A DNA stretch of 31,524 bases, from positions 576,897-608,420 of the forward strand of contig BJOX01000234.1 of the NCBI GenBank assembly GCA_009731375.1. The letters run 5' to 3'. Of the stretch, positions 8,807 to 17,998 are shown piece after piece. Source of the DNA: Paulinella micropora (taxonomy: Eukaryota > Cercozoa > Imbricatea > Euglyphida). Position numbers and translations under genes: made by a program. The notes beneath the pieces were generated by a model, which did no database searches, was not told the origin of the DNA, and was given only the letters and a program-made list of their open reading frames with translations. Each line of letters starts with the position of its first letter. Within the stretch, counting starts at the first letter, position 1.

Positions 8807-9811
8807 TTAGGCGCTGAAGTTTGACTTCGGAACAGTGAATAGTAGCGCGGGGACTTCGGCTTCAATGTTAACGGGCTCGTTGTCTGGTGTCAGCAGCGGC
8901 AACGAGGGCTTGCCTTTGAAAAGATTATATTGTAGCAGCTTTTTCATGAACTCGTACGCACTCTCAGTACTGCCCAGAGCCTCGTAGACATTCCTGTGTA
9001 GCGGCCCGAGCTGTGTAATGTTAGGCGGGCCGTCGGTAGGCAGCGAACAAAAGGACCTGTACTTATCTTTTACGATCAGCATGTTCAACCACCTAAGCAG
9101 GCAAGCAAACGCTAACTGCTGGCGGAAGGCTGGGGTCGAATGGCGAATGTTAGAAAAGGGCGGCCCCAGCAGCTCGATGCACGGGCGCAGGTACGCATGC
9201 AGCAGCATCGGGAGCAAGCCGTTCGCGCGGTTGCTCAGCATGAAGAAACTGTTCTCGATCCTGGCCCCGCTCCGGGCAAACGCGTAACCGTGCGTGCGCA
9301 TAGAAGCGAGCACTGCACTGCTCCAGAGCTCGGCGGGGCGCACTGGCCTGACGTTGATTTGCGTCCACACAAACACCCATTCCTCGCTGCTAGGACGCCG
9401 GCGCAGGTCCCACCAAGCTTCAAACATGCGCCGGAGATCCGTCAGAACGTATTCATAGCCCTTCCAGTCTTTTCCGGACAATTTCCTAGCTAGATCCACT
9501 GCTAGGTCACGTTCAGGGAAACAATTGGAGCACCGCTGCGTTCCCAGTATTTCCTTTTCTACGCAGCGCCACTCCCAGACGCGCTTCTGTTCTAGTCCCT
9601 TACTCGTCGCGTCGTGCCAGAACTGCACACCAGCAAACGAGCTTTGGTCTTGGTGCAGTTCGTGCCAGTCTGTCAGCACGGCCTCAAAACTCAGACCCTT
9701 GTAACTATCGGGGTAAAGAGAAGTACTAAGGCCCCCCCAGGCCCAGCTCAGATTGATAGTGTAGTAAGGAATACTTGACCTTACGCACAGCTCTCTTCTA
9801 CAGCAAGACAT
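8807..9811 (-). CDS. Orphan protein, 334 aa, lower GC than its neighbours
   Basis: The frame is intact from the ATG at 9811 to TAA. It is probably soluble, rich in Trp, Arg and Leu (for example WKGYEYVLTDLRRMFEAWWD), with a CSNC pair near residue 95. No family was recognised. Codon use is visibly less GC-biased than in the adjacent BspA and methyltransferase-like genes, which could mean a different origin. It starts 281 bp from the end of the next minus-strand gene and ends close to the palindromic repeat block. Confidence 0.8.
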   Translation of the reverse strand: MSCCRRELCVRSSIPYYTINLSWAWGGLSTSLYPDSYKGLSFEAVLTDWHELHQDQSSFAGVQFWHDATSKGLEQKRVWEWRCVEKEILGTQRCSNCFPERDLAVDLARKLSGKDWKGYEYVLTDLRRMFEAWWDLRRRPSSEEWVFVWTQINVRPVRPAELWSSAVLASMRTHGYAFARSGARIENSFFMLSNRANGLLPMLLHAYLRPCIELLGPPFSNIRHSTPAFRQQLAFACLLRWLNMLIVKDKYRSFCSLPTDGPPNITQLGPLHRNVYEALGSTESAYEFMKKLLQYNLFKGKPSLPLLTPDNEPVNIEAEVPALLFTVPKSNFSA

Positions 9812-10092
9812 TGTAGGTGCCTTTTCTTTCTTGCTATGTTAGTTCTTTTTTTTTGCTATACAGTGACCTCTAACAAAACGACAGCTCTCTTCTGCCCTTT
9901 TCCCCCCTCCCCCTGCTTCCTCCCCCTTATTCGGTTCTTTTACTAGGGATCCCCTTCGGTTAAGGCGAGAGAGCTACTAGGGCCGGTCTACAAGTTTTTA
10001 TTAAACAGTCAAAAGAATTAGGAACCAAGGAAAGCTTTTATTCCAACAATTCTTTTTTTTTTGAATCTTTAACAAACTTTTTTGTTTAGTGT

Positions 10093-11268
10093 TCACTTCG
10101 ACGCGCGGCCGTACACCCGAAAGAGCCAGAAGCACATGGTCCCCGACGGCCGGTAGTCGAGCAGGGACGCCCGCCAGCCCTCCCGGCCCAGCAGGGCGGC
10201 CAGCTCGGCGCCGTACACGGCCCGTGTCTGTTCCATATCACCCGCGTAGAACGTCAGCCTTTCCAGCGCGCCGCGGCCGCAGAACAGCGTCACCGCCAGC
10301 AGCGTGCCGGGCCTCGGGTCCAGGCGCGGCAGCAGCAGGCGCAGGCCGCGCAGGTTGCCGTGCAGCATGTCGCAGAAGTCCAGGTACGCCACGTCCCAGC
10401 GCGTCTCTGTGCCGGCGGTTTCCAGCAGCTGCTGCAACGAGCGGCGGTGCACGTGCACGCCCGGGAGCTGCAGTTGCTCGAGCGCGTCGCACACGTCAGC
10501 GCAGAAGTTGGGCACATCTATCGAAATCGTGGCACCGCTCGCACCGCTGGCGGCCCGTAGCGCGCGGCAGCTCGCGCCGTCGTGCCCGTCCAGCACCAGC
10601 GCCCGTATCGCGCCGGACCGCGTCTCTCCTAATGTTTGTGTGTGGCGGGCAATGGCGGCGTTGCAGAGTTCCTTGAACTTAGGGTCCCTCAAGTTGTTGA
10701 ACGTGTCAAGGGCGCGGGGCTTGGCGTGGCTCTGCCCGTCAAGGGCGGCGGCCGCCGCGCTTAGTTCTGCGTCGAACAGCGGCACGGGCGCGTACTGGCT
10801 CCTGCCGTGCCAGCGGTCCCCGCCGCGGTAGATGATTTCGGCCCACAGCACTCCGTCGATCTCTCTGGCGCGCTTGCCGACCTGGTACTCGTGCGCGTGG
10901 TACCTTACCTTTTGCAGCTTGCCGCCCAGGATTGCCCGCGAGATCAGCTCGGCGCCGCCCGTTACCTCCCACGCCAGAAACCAGGCGGCGCGGCTGTCGC
11001 TGGCCAATGCCTCGTCGTGCCACTGCACGCGCGAGTTTTCGACCGAGCCGCCGCCCTTCCGGGCCTCGCGGGCCGCCGTGGCGCGCGACTCGTACTCGGT
11101 GGGCCAGTACGATATAACCAAGGCACCGTCGGGCGGGCCGTCACGCAGCTCGCGCACCTCGAAGCCATGCGCCTGGGCCCTGCGCGTCTGCTTCTTGGTC
11201 GTGCTTTCTGTTGGCTGGCTGTCGCGCGGCCGTCTGGTGTGCAGCTTCACGGTGGATGGACGCTTCAT
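10093..11268 (-). CDS. Class I methyltransferase-fold-like protein
   Basis: 391 residues from the ATG at 11268 to TGA. The N-terminal 45 residues are basic. The C-terminal half looks like a Rossmann-type SAM-binding fold: ALVLDGHDGAS (about 223-233) in the place of motif I, ISIDVPN (248-254) at the end of strand 2, and WDVAYLDFCDMLHG (291-304) in the place of motif IV, followed by LLAVTLFCGRG as strand 5. Proteins of this layout with a LDxC motif occur in large DNA viruses. The substrate is unknown; the glycine-rich loop is atypical, so activity is uncertain. Residues 95-175 form a separate unrecognised region. Confidence 0.8.
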   Translation of the reverse strand: MKRPSTVKLHTRRPRDSQPTESTTKKQTRRAQAHGFEVRELRDGPPDGALVISYWPTEYESRATAAREARKGGGSVENSRVQWHDEALASDSRAAWFLAWEVTGGAELISRAILGGKLQKVRYHAHEYQVGKRAREIDGVLWAEIIYRGGDRWHGRSQYAPVPLFDAELSAAAAALDGQSHAKPRALDTFNNLRDPKFKELCNAAIARHTQTLGETRSGAIRALVLDGHDGASCRALRAASGASGATISIDVPNFCADVCDALEQLQLPGVHVHRRSLQQLLETAGTETRWDVAYLDFCDMLHGNLRGLRLLLPRLDPRPGTLLAVTLFCGRGALERLTFYAGDMEQTRAVYGAELAALLGREGWRASLLDYRPSGTMCFWLFRVYGRASK

Positions 11269-11612
11269 AATTGGGAAGGGCGAACTCCGAGAGACTTTTT
11301 TTTTGCTCGGTGTGTTTTTTGGCCCCTAACTGGCCGTGCCCCAGCCTTTCGACTCCCCGTGCGGCCGGCCCCCCCCCCATTTAAAAAAGAGAGAGAGTTC
11401 GCGCGCGCGGGCTGTGTGTGGGTTAGGCACCGGTGGAGAGGGGGGGGGGCCCACTGGTGTGGGTTAGGCACCGGGGGGGGGCTTTTCACGCGCCTTTGGG
11501 CATTCTTTGTACCATCATCACCGCCAGAAAGACGCGTGTGTGTGTTGTAACTCCGTCGAGGTGGGTCGCCAAGCACGAATTGGCTTTGCTTCTTTTTTTG
11601 TTGTGGTAGCTC
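11269..11612. other. Divergent spacer with a duplicated 17-mer
   Basis: This separates two divergent genes, so it should contain both promoters. TGTGGGTTAGGCACCGG occurs at 11417-11433 and again at 11458-11474, each followed within a few bases by a G run of 8-10. A GAGAGAG / GCGCGCGCG stretch precedes the first copy. No RNA gene or further ORF is supported. Confidence 0.7.
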
Positions 11613-12455
11613 ATGCGGACAAGGTCGGGCCGTGCTCTCGCAAACAGCGATCCCAAGCCCAGGCAGCGCCGCGGGCCACGCCGCGAGATTATGCCGCCGT
11701 GCGAAGAACTGCGTGCCAATGTCGTGCCGCTGTGGGAAGCACACAGCGAAAACACGTACCCGCTGGATCTCGTGCTGGCCGCGCTGGCAGGCGACGCAGA
11801 CCGTGACCAATTCCGCCTGCTAGACAAGCGAGAAAAGCGCGTAGTGGCCTGGTGCGAGGCCGCCGCCGAGTGTAATCTGCCCTACTGCGAAAGCCGCAGG
11901 GACGGCGGCGAGTACGTTGAGGAACAAGGCGAAGAAGAAGAAGAAGAAGAGGAAGACGACGAGGAGGACGACGACGAGGAGGAAGAGGACGAAGACACGC
12001 ACAATGACCACCAAGGGGACGACACAGGGGACGGAGAGAACGAAGGCGGAGCTAGGCCCGCGTGCCTGCGCGGGTCAGCCTCGCACCGGAGCCATTGCCT
12101 CTGCGGAGAGGGCATCAGCAACCTGTCCGTGCTCGAACACGTGCCCAGCGGGCGCGTCTTCTTTGTCGGGAACCTGTGCGCGCGCAAATTCGGGCGCAAG
12201 CCGGCAACAACTGCAACAACTGCAACAACTGCAACAACTGCAGCACCGGCAGTGCCGGTAGTGCCGGTAGTACGGGCAGATCCCCCGCGCAAGCGCCGCC
12301 GCCTGCCGACGGCAGAGTTGTCTGCCTCGCTGGCGGAGGGTGTGAGGCAGCTGGAGGAGCGCTCGGGAGACGACGTTACGATCCGGCGGCTGGGGCTGGT
12401 CCTGCAGGCGCTGGGGCTGCTCGGGGAGGCGTTGGTCCAAGCAGTGGAACCTTGA
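11613..12455 (+). CDS. Acidic Cys-rich (zinc-binding-like) protein with nuclear signal
   Basis: 280 residues from the ATG at 11613 to TGA. The order is a basic N-terminus (residues 1-25), a small CxxxxxCxxxxC cluster (81, 87, 92), a run of almost pure Glu/Asp (about 103-128), then CLCGEGISNL...FFVGNLCARKF (162-192). This CxCG...GNxCxxKF arrangement recurs in giant virus proteins and probably binds zinc. A Thr/Ala linker encoded by a 9-bp minisatellite follows, then a likely nuclear signal PPRKRRRLP (224-232) and a helical tail. A nucleic-acid- or chromatin-related role is inferred. The same frame stays open past its TGA into the next gene. Confidence 0.85.
   Translation: MRTRSGRALANSDPKPRQRRGPRREIMPPCEELRANVVPLWEAHSENTYPLDLVLAALAGDADRDQFRLLDKREKRVVAWCEAAAECNLPYCESRRDGGEYVEEQGEEEEEEEEDDEEDDDEEEEDEDTHNDHQGDDTGDGENEGGARPACLRGSASHRSHCLCGEGISNLSVLEHVPSGRVFFVGNLCARKFGRKPATTATTATTATTAAPAVPVVPVVRADPPRKRRRLPTAELSASLAEGVRQLEERSGDDVTIRRLGLVLQALGLLGEALVQAVEP
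12205..12240 (+). repeat. 9-bp coding minisatellite (CAACAACTG x4)
   Basis: Four perfect tandem copies of CAACAACTG lie inside the acidic protein gene and encode ATT tripeptides. The next stretch (GCAGTGCCGGTAGTGCCGGT) is a second, imperfect short repeat encoding VPVV. The 9-bp period preserves the frame, so copy number can vary without inactivating the gene. Confidence 0.9.
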
Positions 12456-12689
12456 CACTCTTTCGACGTTCCCTCCTCCATTCCTTCCTCCATTTCCCCC
12501 AACGACGTTCCCTCCTCCATTTCCCCCCCCCCCGGGGACGACGAAACGAAAGGCGTGTGCAGGAAAGGGAGAGAGGAAGGCCAAAAAAGACATTGTGTGC
12601 GCCCCACACCCCTGCCAGAATCCGAGAGAGAGAGAGAGAGAGAAAAGGGCCCCAACATTTCAATAAAAAAGAAAAAAGGAAAAACAAGA

Positions 12690-13838
12690 ATGCAGAGCTT
12701 GCTGGGCATATCTTCCGACAACCGGTCCAAAAAGAAACAAAGCCAGAACATGTTTGCCCAGAACGCCTCGAGTCTGCGTTACAAGACAGTGCCTTTAGAA
12801 AGTGAAGGTACAGAACCGCCAAGCACTGAAAAGACGCCCCAGTTCGTCTGCGCTGTTCTGCGCAAGTGGTTCAGGGCCTGGCTGCAGGAGCTCGCGTACT
12901 TTGCCCGGTGGAACCCCGTGTCGCTGTCACTGTCGCGCATCGCGTTCGTGGGCATCTACACTGCCATACTCACGTCGCTGTACCTGAGGAACAGCCTGCA
13001 CATCCCCGGCATCAGCCCCACGGTGCCGAGCAGCATCCTGACGGCCGTGACTTTCTTTACTAGTTCGGTGTACGCCCGGGCCGAATCCCGGCGGACGCAG
13101 AACATCCGCGAATTCAACATGTTTCTCCAGGCGTTGATGTCCCTGGCCCTAGCTCTGCACTACCGCCTGGGCGGAACGCCGCAGGCTAGCCCGGGCGACA
13201 ACGGCCGGGGCGACACACTAGAAACGGATTCCCGTAGAAAGGTCGCCGGTCTCATTGAGCAGCTGCAGCGCATCCTGGACACGCACATCGAGGCGGCCGA
13301 GAAAGGCCGGACCGCGAGCGACCACGCGTGCAAGCTAGACCTTCGTTGCGTGCGTGCCGAGTGCCGGTGCGCGGACGCGCTCAAGCAGGTTAAACACGGC
13401 AACTGCACCCGGACCGCGATGCTTGGCGCACAGCTACAGCTGTCGCGGTTGCGTTTCGAGGTGTCCGAGCTGCCCCGTGATCAGGTGTGCTACTTCGAGC
13501 CCCTGCTGCTGGAGCTGGAGCAGTCCGTGCGCCGGGTGTCGGGGCACTACGTGCCCGAGATCTCGCGCGTCGTGACTATTTTTGCCTACACTTCGGTCTG
13601 GGCCTGGACTATCTACCTGCCCTTTGCCCTCATCCCGACCACGCAGGGTTACATCTCCGTGCTGGCCACCTGCTTCTCGTCGGTCTTTGTGTGGGCCATC
13701 ACGGAATCGGCCGGGGGGATCGATGACATTTACGCCCGCGAGGAGACCGTCAGCGACCACGACGTTCAGGGGTCCGTCCAATATACCAAGGAGGTCTTGA
13801 ACGAGATCCGGGGGGCCGGGCCTGTCTTTAAAAGTTAG
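12690..13838 (+). CDS. Bestrophin/DUF4239-like membrane protein
   Basis: 382 residues from the ATG at 12690, which follows an A-rich leader; the frame is open further upstream through a GA repeat but without an ATG. Four hydrophobic segments are seen: two N-terminal (about residues 75-96 and 104-160, including AVTFFTSSVYARAESRR), a soluble helical Cys-containing middle, and a C-terminal pair within SVWAWTIYLPFALIPTTQGY...SSVFVWAITE. This 2+2 topology and the Pro-Phe and acidic residues at the end of the last helix resemble bestrophin/DUF4239 proteins, which include anion channels. The match is by eye and weak, so no substrate can be stated. The 3' flank has a T8 run. Confidence 0.8.
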   Translation: MQSLLGISSDNRSKKKQSQNMFAQNASSLRYKTVPLESEGTEPPSTEKTPQFVCAVLRKWFRAWLQELAYFARWNPVSLSLSRIAFVGIYTAILTSLYLRNSLHIPGISPTVPSSILTAVTFFTSSVYARAESRRTQNIREFNMFLQALMSLALALHYRLGGTPQASPGDNGRGDTLETDSRRKVAGLIEQLQRILDTHIEAAEKGRTASDHACKLDLRCVRAECRCADALKQVKHGNCTRTAMLGAQLQLSRLRFEVSELPRDQVCYFEPLLLELEQSVRRVSGHYVPEISRVVTIFAYTSVWAWTIYLPFALIPTTQGYISVLATCFSSVFVWAITESAGGIDDIYAREETVSDHDVQGSVQYTKEVLNEIRGAGPVFKS

Positions 13839-13977
13839 CACTGAAAGCCTTTTTTTTATTAACAATGAATTAAAAAAAGAAAGAAAACTGAGTGCGGAAA
13901 ATCCCGGGCCTGTTCGAAAGGAAGCGCGCGGGGGTTAGACAAATGTCCGTCAAAAAAAAGAAGCTCCTTTTTAAGAG

Positions 13978-14188
13978 TCACTGCGGGCGTGGCTGGCCGG
14001 CCGTGAGCGGGTGGTTGTCTAGGTTCGCTATTTTGGCTTCCAGCGTATTCAACCGCTGGGACAGATTTTCGGGCAGGCGCAGTTCTTGCAACGTCTGCCG
14101 TAACAGCATGAGGCTGTTCGAGACCTCCTGGAGCCTAGCAAAAAGATCTTGCATCAGGGAGTCCGTGAGCACAGGCCGGTGGGCCGCT
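13978..14188 (-). CDS. C-terminal fragment of a coiled-coil protein (5' end in the gap)
   Basis: The minus-strand frame enters from the N gap and ends at TGA (13978). About 70 codons are visible. They form amphipathic heptads (LMQDLFARLQEVSNSLMLL, then LSQRLNTLEAKIANLDN), strongly suggesting a coiled coil, with a short Pro/Gly-rich tail. The nearest in-frame start-like codon is a GTG, so the real start probably lies inside the gap. Function is unknown. Confidence 0.6.
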
Positions 14189-14993
14189 NNNNNNNNNNNN
14201 NNNNNNNNNNNNNNNNNNNNNNNNNNNNNNNNNNNNNNNNNNNNNNNNNNNNNNNNNNNNNNNNNNNNNNNNNNNNNNNNNNNNNNNNNNNNNNNNNNNN
14301 NNNNNNNNNNNNNNNNNNNNNNNNNNNNNNNNNNNNNNNNNNNNNNNNNNNNNNNNNNNNNNNNNNNNNNNNNNNNNNNNNNNNNNNNNNNNNNNNNNNN
14401 NNNNNNNNNNNNNNNNNNNNNNNNNNNNNNNNNNNNNNNNNNNNNNNNNNNNNNNNNNNNNNNNNNNNNNNNNNNNNNNNNNNNNNNNNNNNNNNNNNNN
14501 NNNNNNNNNNNNNNNNNNNNNNNNNNNNNNNNNNNNNNNNNNNNNNNNNNNNNNNNNNNNNNNNNNNNNNNNNNNNNNNNNNNNNNNNNNNNNNNNNNNN
14601 NNNNNNNNNNNNNNNNNNNNNNNNNNNNNNNNNNNNNNNNNNNNNNNNNNNNNNNNNNNNNNNNNNNNNNNNNNNNNNNNNNNNNNNNNNNNNNNNNNNN
14701 NNNNNNNNNNNNNNNNNNNNNNNNNNNNNNNNNNNNNNNNNNNNNNNNNNNNNNNNNNNNNNNNNNNNNNNNNNNNNNNNNNNNNNNNNNNNNNNNNNNN
14801 NNNNNNNNNNNNNNNNNNNNNNNNNNNNNNNNNNNNNNNNNNNNNNNNNNNNNNNNNNNNNNNNNNNNNNNNNNNNNNNNNNNNNNNNNNNNNNNNNNNN
14901 NNNNNNNNNNNNNNNNNNNNNNNNNNNNNNNNNNNNNNNNNNNNNNNNNNNNNNNNNNNNNNNNNNNNNNNNNNNNNNNNNNNNNNNNNNNNN
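14189..14993. other. Assembly gap (N)
   Basis: 805 undetermined bases. One edge is directly a long G homopolymer and the other cuts the coiled-coil gene. Frames reported through the gap are meaningless. Confidence 1.

Positions 14994-15034
<41 letters not shown>
14994..15034 (+). repeat. G homopolymer of at least 41 nt at the gap edge
   Basis: An uninterrupted run of 41 G begins at the first called base after the gap. It is the longest of many G/C runs in spacers of this window and is probably why the assembly broke. Its true length is unknown. Confidence 0.95.
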
Positions 15035-15035
<1 letters not shown>

Positions 15036-15066
15036 GCTTCTCGGCTCGTGTGTGTGTTTCTTCCAG

Positions 15067-16413
15067 TCAGTTCCTCTTCCGCCTCCCCCCGTTATCCCTG
15101 CCTCTTCTTTGTGTGGTGCCCTTGGTTTTGATCTTTTCAATTCGTTTTTTGATTTCTGCTGCTGCACCCTCTTTTGTCATGACTTGAGTCCGAAATACAT
15201 CTGGTCTGAGCCCTTGGATCCCTCTTTTCTTGATGTTTGGCGGATCCCATTTATATTCGCAGAGGATCAGGTCAAATCGACGAATCTGTTTCTTAGGCAA
15301 TACTTCTAGTGTAAAGCAGTTGTCCAGCCACACGATCTGCGCGTTCCAGTCTTGGCTGTCGCTGCTGGTAAGCGCGCAATCGGCGAGAGAGTCGACGTCT
15401 AGACATTCGTTGGTTCCGTAGGGCGTGCCGGGCAGGTCGGGCTGATTTGTTTTGTCTATGTAAAAAAACTCGTGATGTTCACGCTCGTTTCTACCTGGTC
15501 TTTGCATCAACGTCTCTTTCTCCCTTTTCCACAAATCCGGGCGGCGTCTCTGCGTCCTTTGAAACAGCGTCGTATCAAACCGGCACAACGCCGCGCTGTA
15601 GTCCTTCACAGAAGATGGGCCAGGCGCTTTGAAATCGCAATTGGCTACTAGCGCAAAGCCGTACGGTGGAAAACGCACTACAAACAGTCTTTCGTTCGCC
15701 GCCACGACGACCCAAGGAAATTCCTCTTTTTGGTCATGCTTTTCGTACCAGCCTATTTGCACGCGTTCTTGGAACTGGCTGAAAACCTCATTTGGTAAAA
15801 CATTGCTAACCGGCTCAATTACATCTTCCCTTAAGGACTTGAGGTTGCTGGCGACGTTGTTTCTTCTGCCTGCTTTAGCACTGTTCGCAACCGTGAACAG
15901 GAGCGTGTGGCTCTCCCAGAACGGTTGGTGTCTGTCCCAATACTGCGTGTTTTGCCGCGCGCTCGTAAACAGATGCAGATGGTCCTGGAACATAAGCGGC
16001 AGACCGGTGATGGCGACAAACATGGTAGCTACCCCCTGTAGCTTGGCTGCTTCTTTCTCCAGGCCTGCCAACAAACCAACGTCCTGTCGCAAATTTCCAC
16101 AGCTAGGGACTACGAGAAGGCACCTGTCCTTAACCGAAATGTCTTGGCCGCCCAAGCAAACTGCCCAACCGGGTTCTTGAGGGTCTGCCCAGTGTTGCGG
16201 CACCACGCGATTTTCGCCCTTTTGCGACAGTGCCAGGTAGCCGTCCGGTAAACTTTGGTCTAGGCGCGCCAGCTCGTTATTAATACCGTCGCTGTTTAGC
16301 AGCAAGACGAGCTGCGTGGCTTTGTTCCTGTGCTGTAGATCCACTAGTTCCAGGCTCAGGTCTAGCCTTTTGCGCTCGGGCACAAAGCCCGTTTCGTGCT
16401 CGTGAAATTTCAT
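15067..16413 (-). CDS. Orphan protein, 448 aa, moderate GC
   Basis: An intact frame runs from the ATG at 16413 to TGA. The N-terminal half alternates short strands and helices (TQLVLLLNSDG, CLLVVPSCGN, TMFVAITGLP), as in an alpha/beta fold. The last 35 residues are Lys/Arg-rich (KTKGTTQRRGRDNGGRRKRN), suggesting nucleic acid binding or a nuclear signal. No family was recognised. Like the gene at 8807-9811, its codon use is less GC-biased than its neighbours. It is head-to-head with the next gene. Confidence 0.8.
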   Translation of the reverse strand: MKFHEHETGFVPERKRLDLSLELVDLQHRNKATQLVLLLNSDGINNELARLDQSLPDGYLALSQKGENRVVPQHWADPQEPGWAVCLGGQDISVKDRCLLVVPSCGNLRQDVGLLAGLEKEAAKLQGVATMFVAITGLPLMFQDHLHLFTSARQNTQYWDRHQPFWESHTLLFTVANSAKAGRRNNVASNLKSLREDVIEPVSNVLPNEVFSQFQERVQIGWYEKHDQKEEFPWVVVAANERLFVVRFPPYGFALVANCDFKAPGPSSVKDYSAALCRFDTTLFQRTQRRRPDLWKREKETLMQRPGRNEREHHEFFYIDKTNQPDLPGTPYGTNECLDVDSLADCALTSSDSQDWNAQIVWLDNCFTLEVLPKKQIRRFDLILCEYKWDPPNIKKRGIQGLRPDVFRTQVMTKEGAAAEIKKRIEKIKTKGTTQRRGRDNGGRRKRN

Positions 16414-16906
16414 GCCAGGACAGATTTATTAAAACGGGTTCTAAAAAGAGTCAAACGCGGGGAGAAAAGCAAACACACGCGCGCTGAAATCCCCCCCCCC
16501 CCCATCCCAGAGGCCCCAAAATCATTCGGAAGGCAACACCCCCCCAGAATTTTCGGGGGGTCTGTACAAGGCCCAAAAAAAAGCTAGCAGCCTTCGCAAG
16601 ACGTTGCGACCTGGGGGGCACAAGCCGCTTGTTGCCCCCCCCCCCCATCACACATTGTGCCTGAAACTTTCGAGCACTATTCGGGATGGGGGGGGGCCGG
16701 CCCCAAACTTTTTTTTGACGGGAGGGGGGGGGGGCCGCAACACGCACGATACTACGACAAGGCACCTTCAAGGACATTTTTTCAGATCAGCAACAACACA
16801 ACCCACCCGCAAAAAAAGAAACATCTACACACACACCGACAATCACACACACAGCCCTCGTTGGTGTGGTACAGGCCCGACTGACTGCGCGTAGCGTCTT
16901 CAGGGC
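16414..16906. other. Divergent spacer with many G/C and A runs
   Basis: This should hold promoters for both flanking genes. It contains C runs near 16490-16503 and 16637-16649, G runs near 16687 and 16725, and a CCCCC-loop-GGGGGG inverted repeat around 16540-16560. Short frames here are Gly/Pro-rich and have no support as genes. Confidence 0.6.
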
Positions 16907-17998
16907 ATGGAACCCTCCGCTGTACCTTTATCTCTCCCGCAACCTGCGCGCTTGATATCTTCGGATCTCCAATCTGTGCAGCCCTTGTTGAAATCCTTGC
17001 AGCAAGCCGCCGCTGCGAACCAGGCCGCCTGCCTCGAAGTGGTCATTGCTTGGAAACCAGCTCTCCTCCCGGAAGACCTCCCGCCGACGCCGCACCCCTC
17101 GCACCTCTGGTTCGACGAACTGGAGGCGGGCCTCCGGATTTTCACTGGCCCCGAGTTCTACCTCAGCCTGTTCCGCCTCGCGGCCGCGACCGGCCTCCGC
17201 AACTCTGTCCTCGTGCGCCTGCCTACCGCCGAGCTGTTCCCGCACGTTCCGTCGCCGGAGCTCACCCGCGCCCTGTGCGGGCTCGGCGGACGCCGCGCGC
17301 TGGACGCTCTGCGGCCGTTCTTAAGGCAACCGCTGGACCGCAGGCTCGCCGAGGACTGTCCCTTAATCACCGGCTGCGTAATCATGAGCGACACTTCTTC
17401 GACGCGGGTGTGCGCCAGGCTGAGCCAGTTCGAGTTCCTGGCACGTTGTTCGGCAGCGGACGGTACCTTTGACGCTGGCGCCCTCCACCGGCAGCTGGAG
17501 CTGCACGGGACAATCTTGATCTGTACCGAGGGCGCGCACTACTGGCAGGTCCCGCCGCACGTCGCGTCACCGCGCTTCGTGCCCTTTGAAGTCTTGTACC
17601 AACTGCACAGACAACGCGGCATCAACCTGCGGGAGCTGTTCCGAACAAGTCGGGACCAGGACGGCGACGGCCTGCCGCTGCGCGCGCGCTACTGGTTTGC
17701 CAAGGCCTGGCTCGACGCGCGCGACAGGCAGGTGGCCCTGGGCTTCCTGGCAACTTCCGCGGCCGGGTCACTGGGCGCGCCCCCGACGCCGGCCGTGCTG
17801 CGCCAAATTTTGCTGGAGCTGCGATTCTTCGGAGAAACCCACGGCTGGCTGCGGGACGACCTGGCGGAGCCAAAGGAGCTGCCAGAGTACAGGCGCGCGC
17901 GCGAGGCTGTCGCCGGCCTAGAGCGCCTGCTAGGCCCGCTGAACGAGGACATTAAGCATCGAGCCCTTGCGCTGTCCGCGCAGTGGATCCCGTCGTAA
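16907..17998 (+). CDS. Helical orphan protein with in-frame continuation past TAA
   Basis: 363 residues from the ATG at 16907 to TAA at 17996-17998. Leu/Ala/Arg-rich and predicted mostly helical, with AAAANQAACLEVVIAW near residue 37 vaguely ankyrin-like; no family was recognised. After the TAA the same frame stays open for 48 more codons to TAG at 18143-18145, with the same GC-rich codon use (DDCLRRALKHVLGFVLNPAE and a basic end KRRR). The stop context is TAA CTA G. The gene may therefore be read through, or carry a recent nonsense change or base-call error. The paired spacer upstream is shared with the 15067-16413 gene. Confidence 0.8.
   Translation: MEPSAVPLSLPQPARLISSDLQSVQPLLKSLQQAAAANQAACLEVVIAWKPALLPEDLPPTPHPSHLWFDELEAGLRIFTGPEFYLSLFRLAAATGLRNSVLVRLPTAELFPHVPSPELTRALCGLGGRRALDALRPFLRQPLDRRLAEDCPLITGCVIMSDTSSTRVCARLSQFEFLARCSAADGTFDAGALHRQLELHGTILICTEGAHYWQVPPHVASPRFVPFEVLYQLHRQRGINLRELFRTSRDQDGDGLPLRARYWFAKAWLDARDRQVALGFLATSAAGSLGAPPTPAVLRQILLELRFFGETHGWLRDDLAEPKELPEYRRAREAVAGLERLLGPLNEDIKHRALALSAQWIPS

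Noticed and set aside
14149-15309. Long frames crossing the N gap and poly-G
   Set aside because: They exist only because N codons lack stops; poly-Gly/poly-Pro parts come from the G run.
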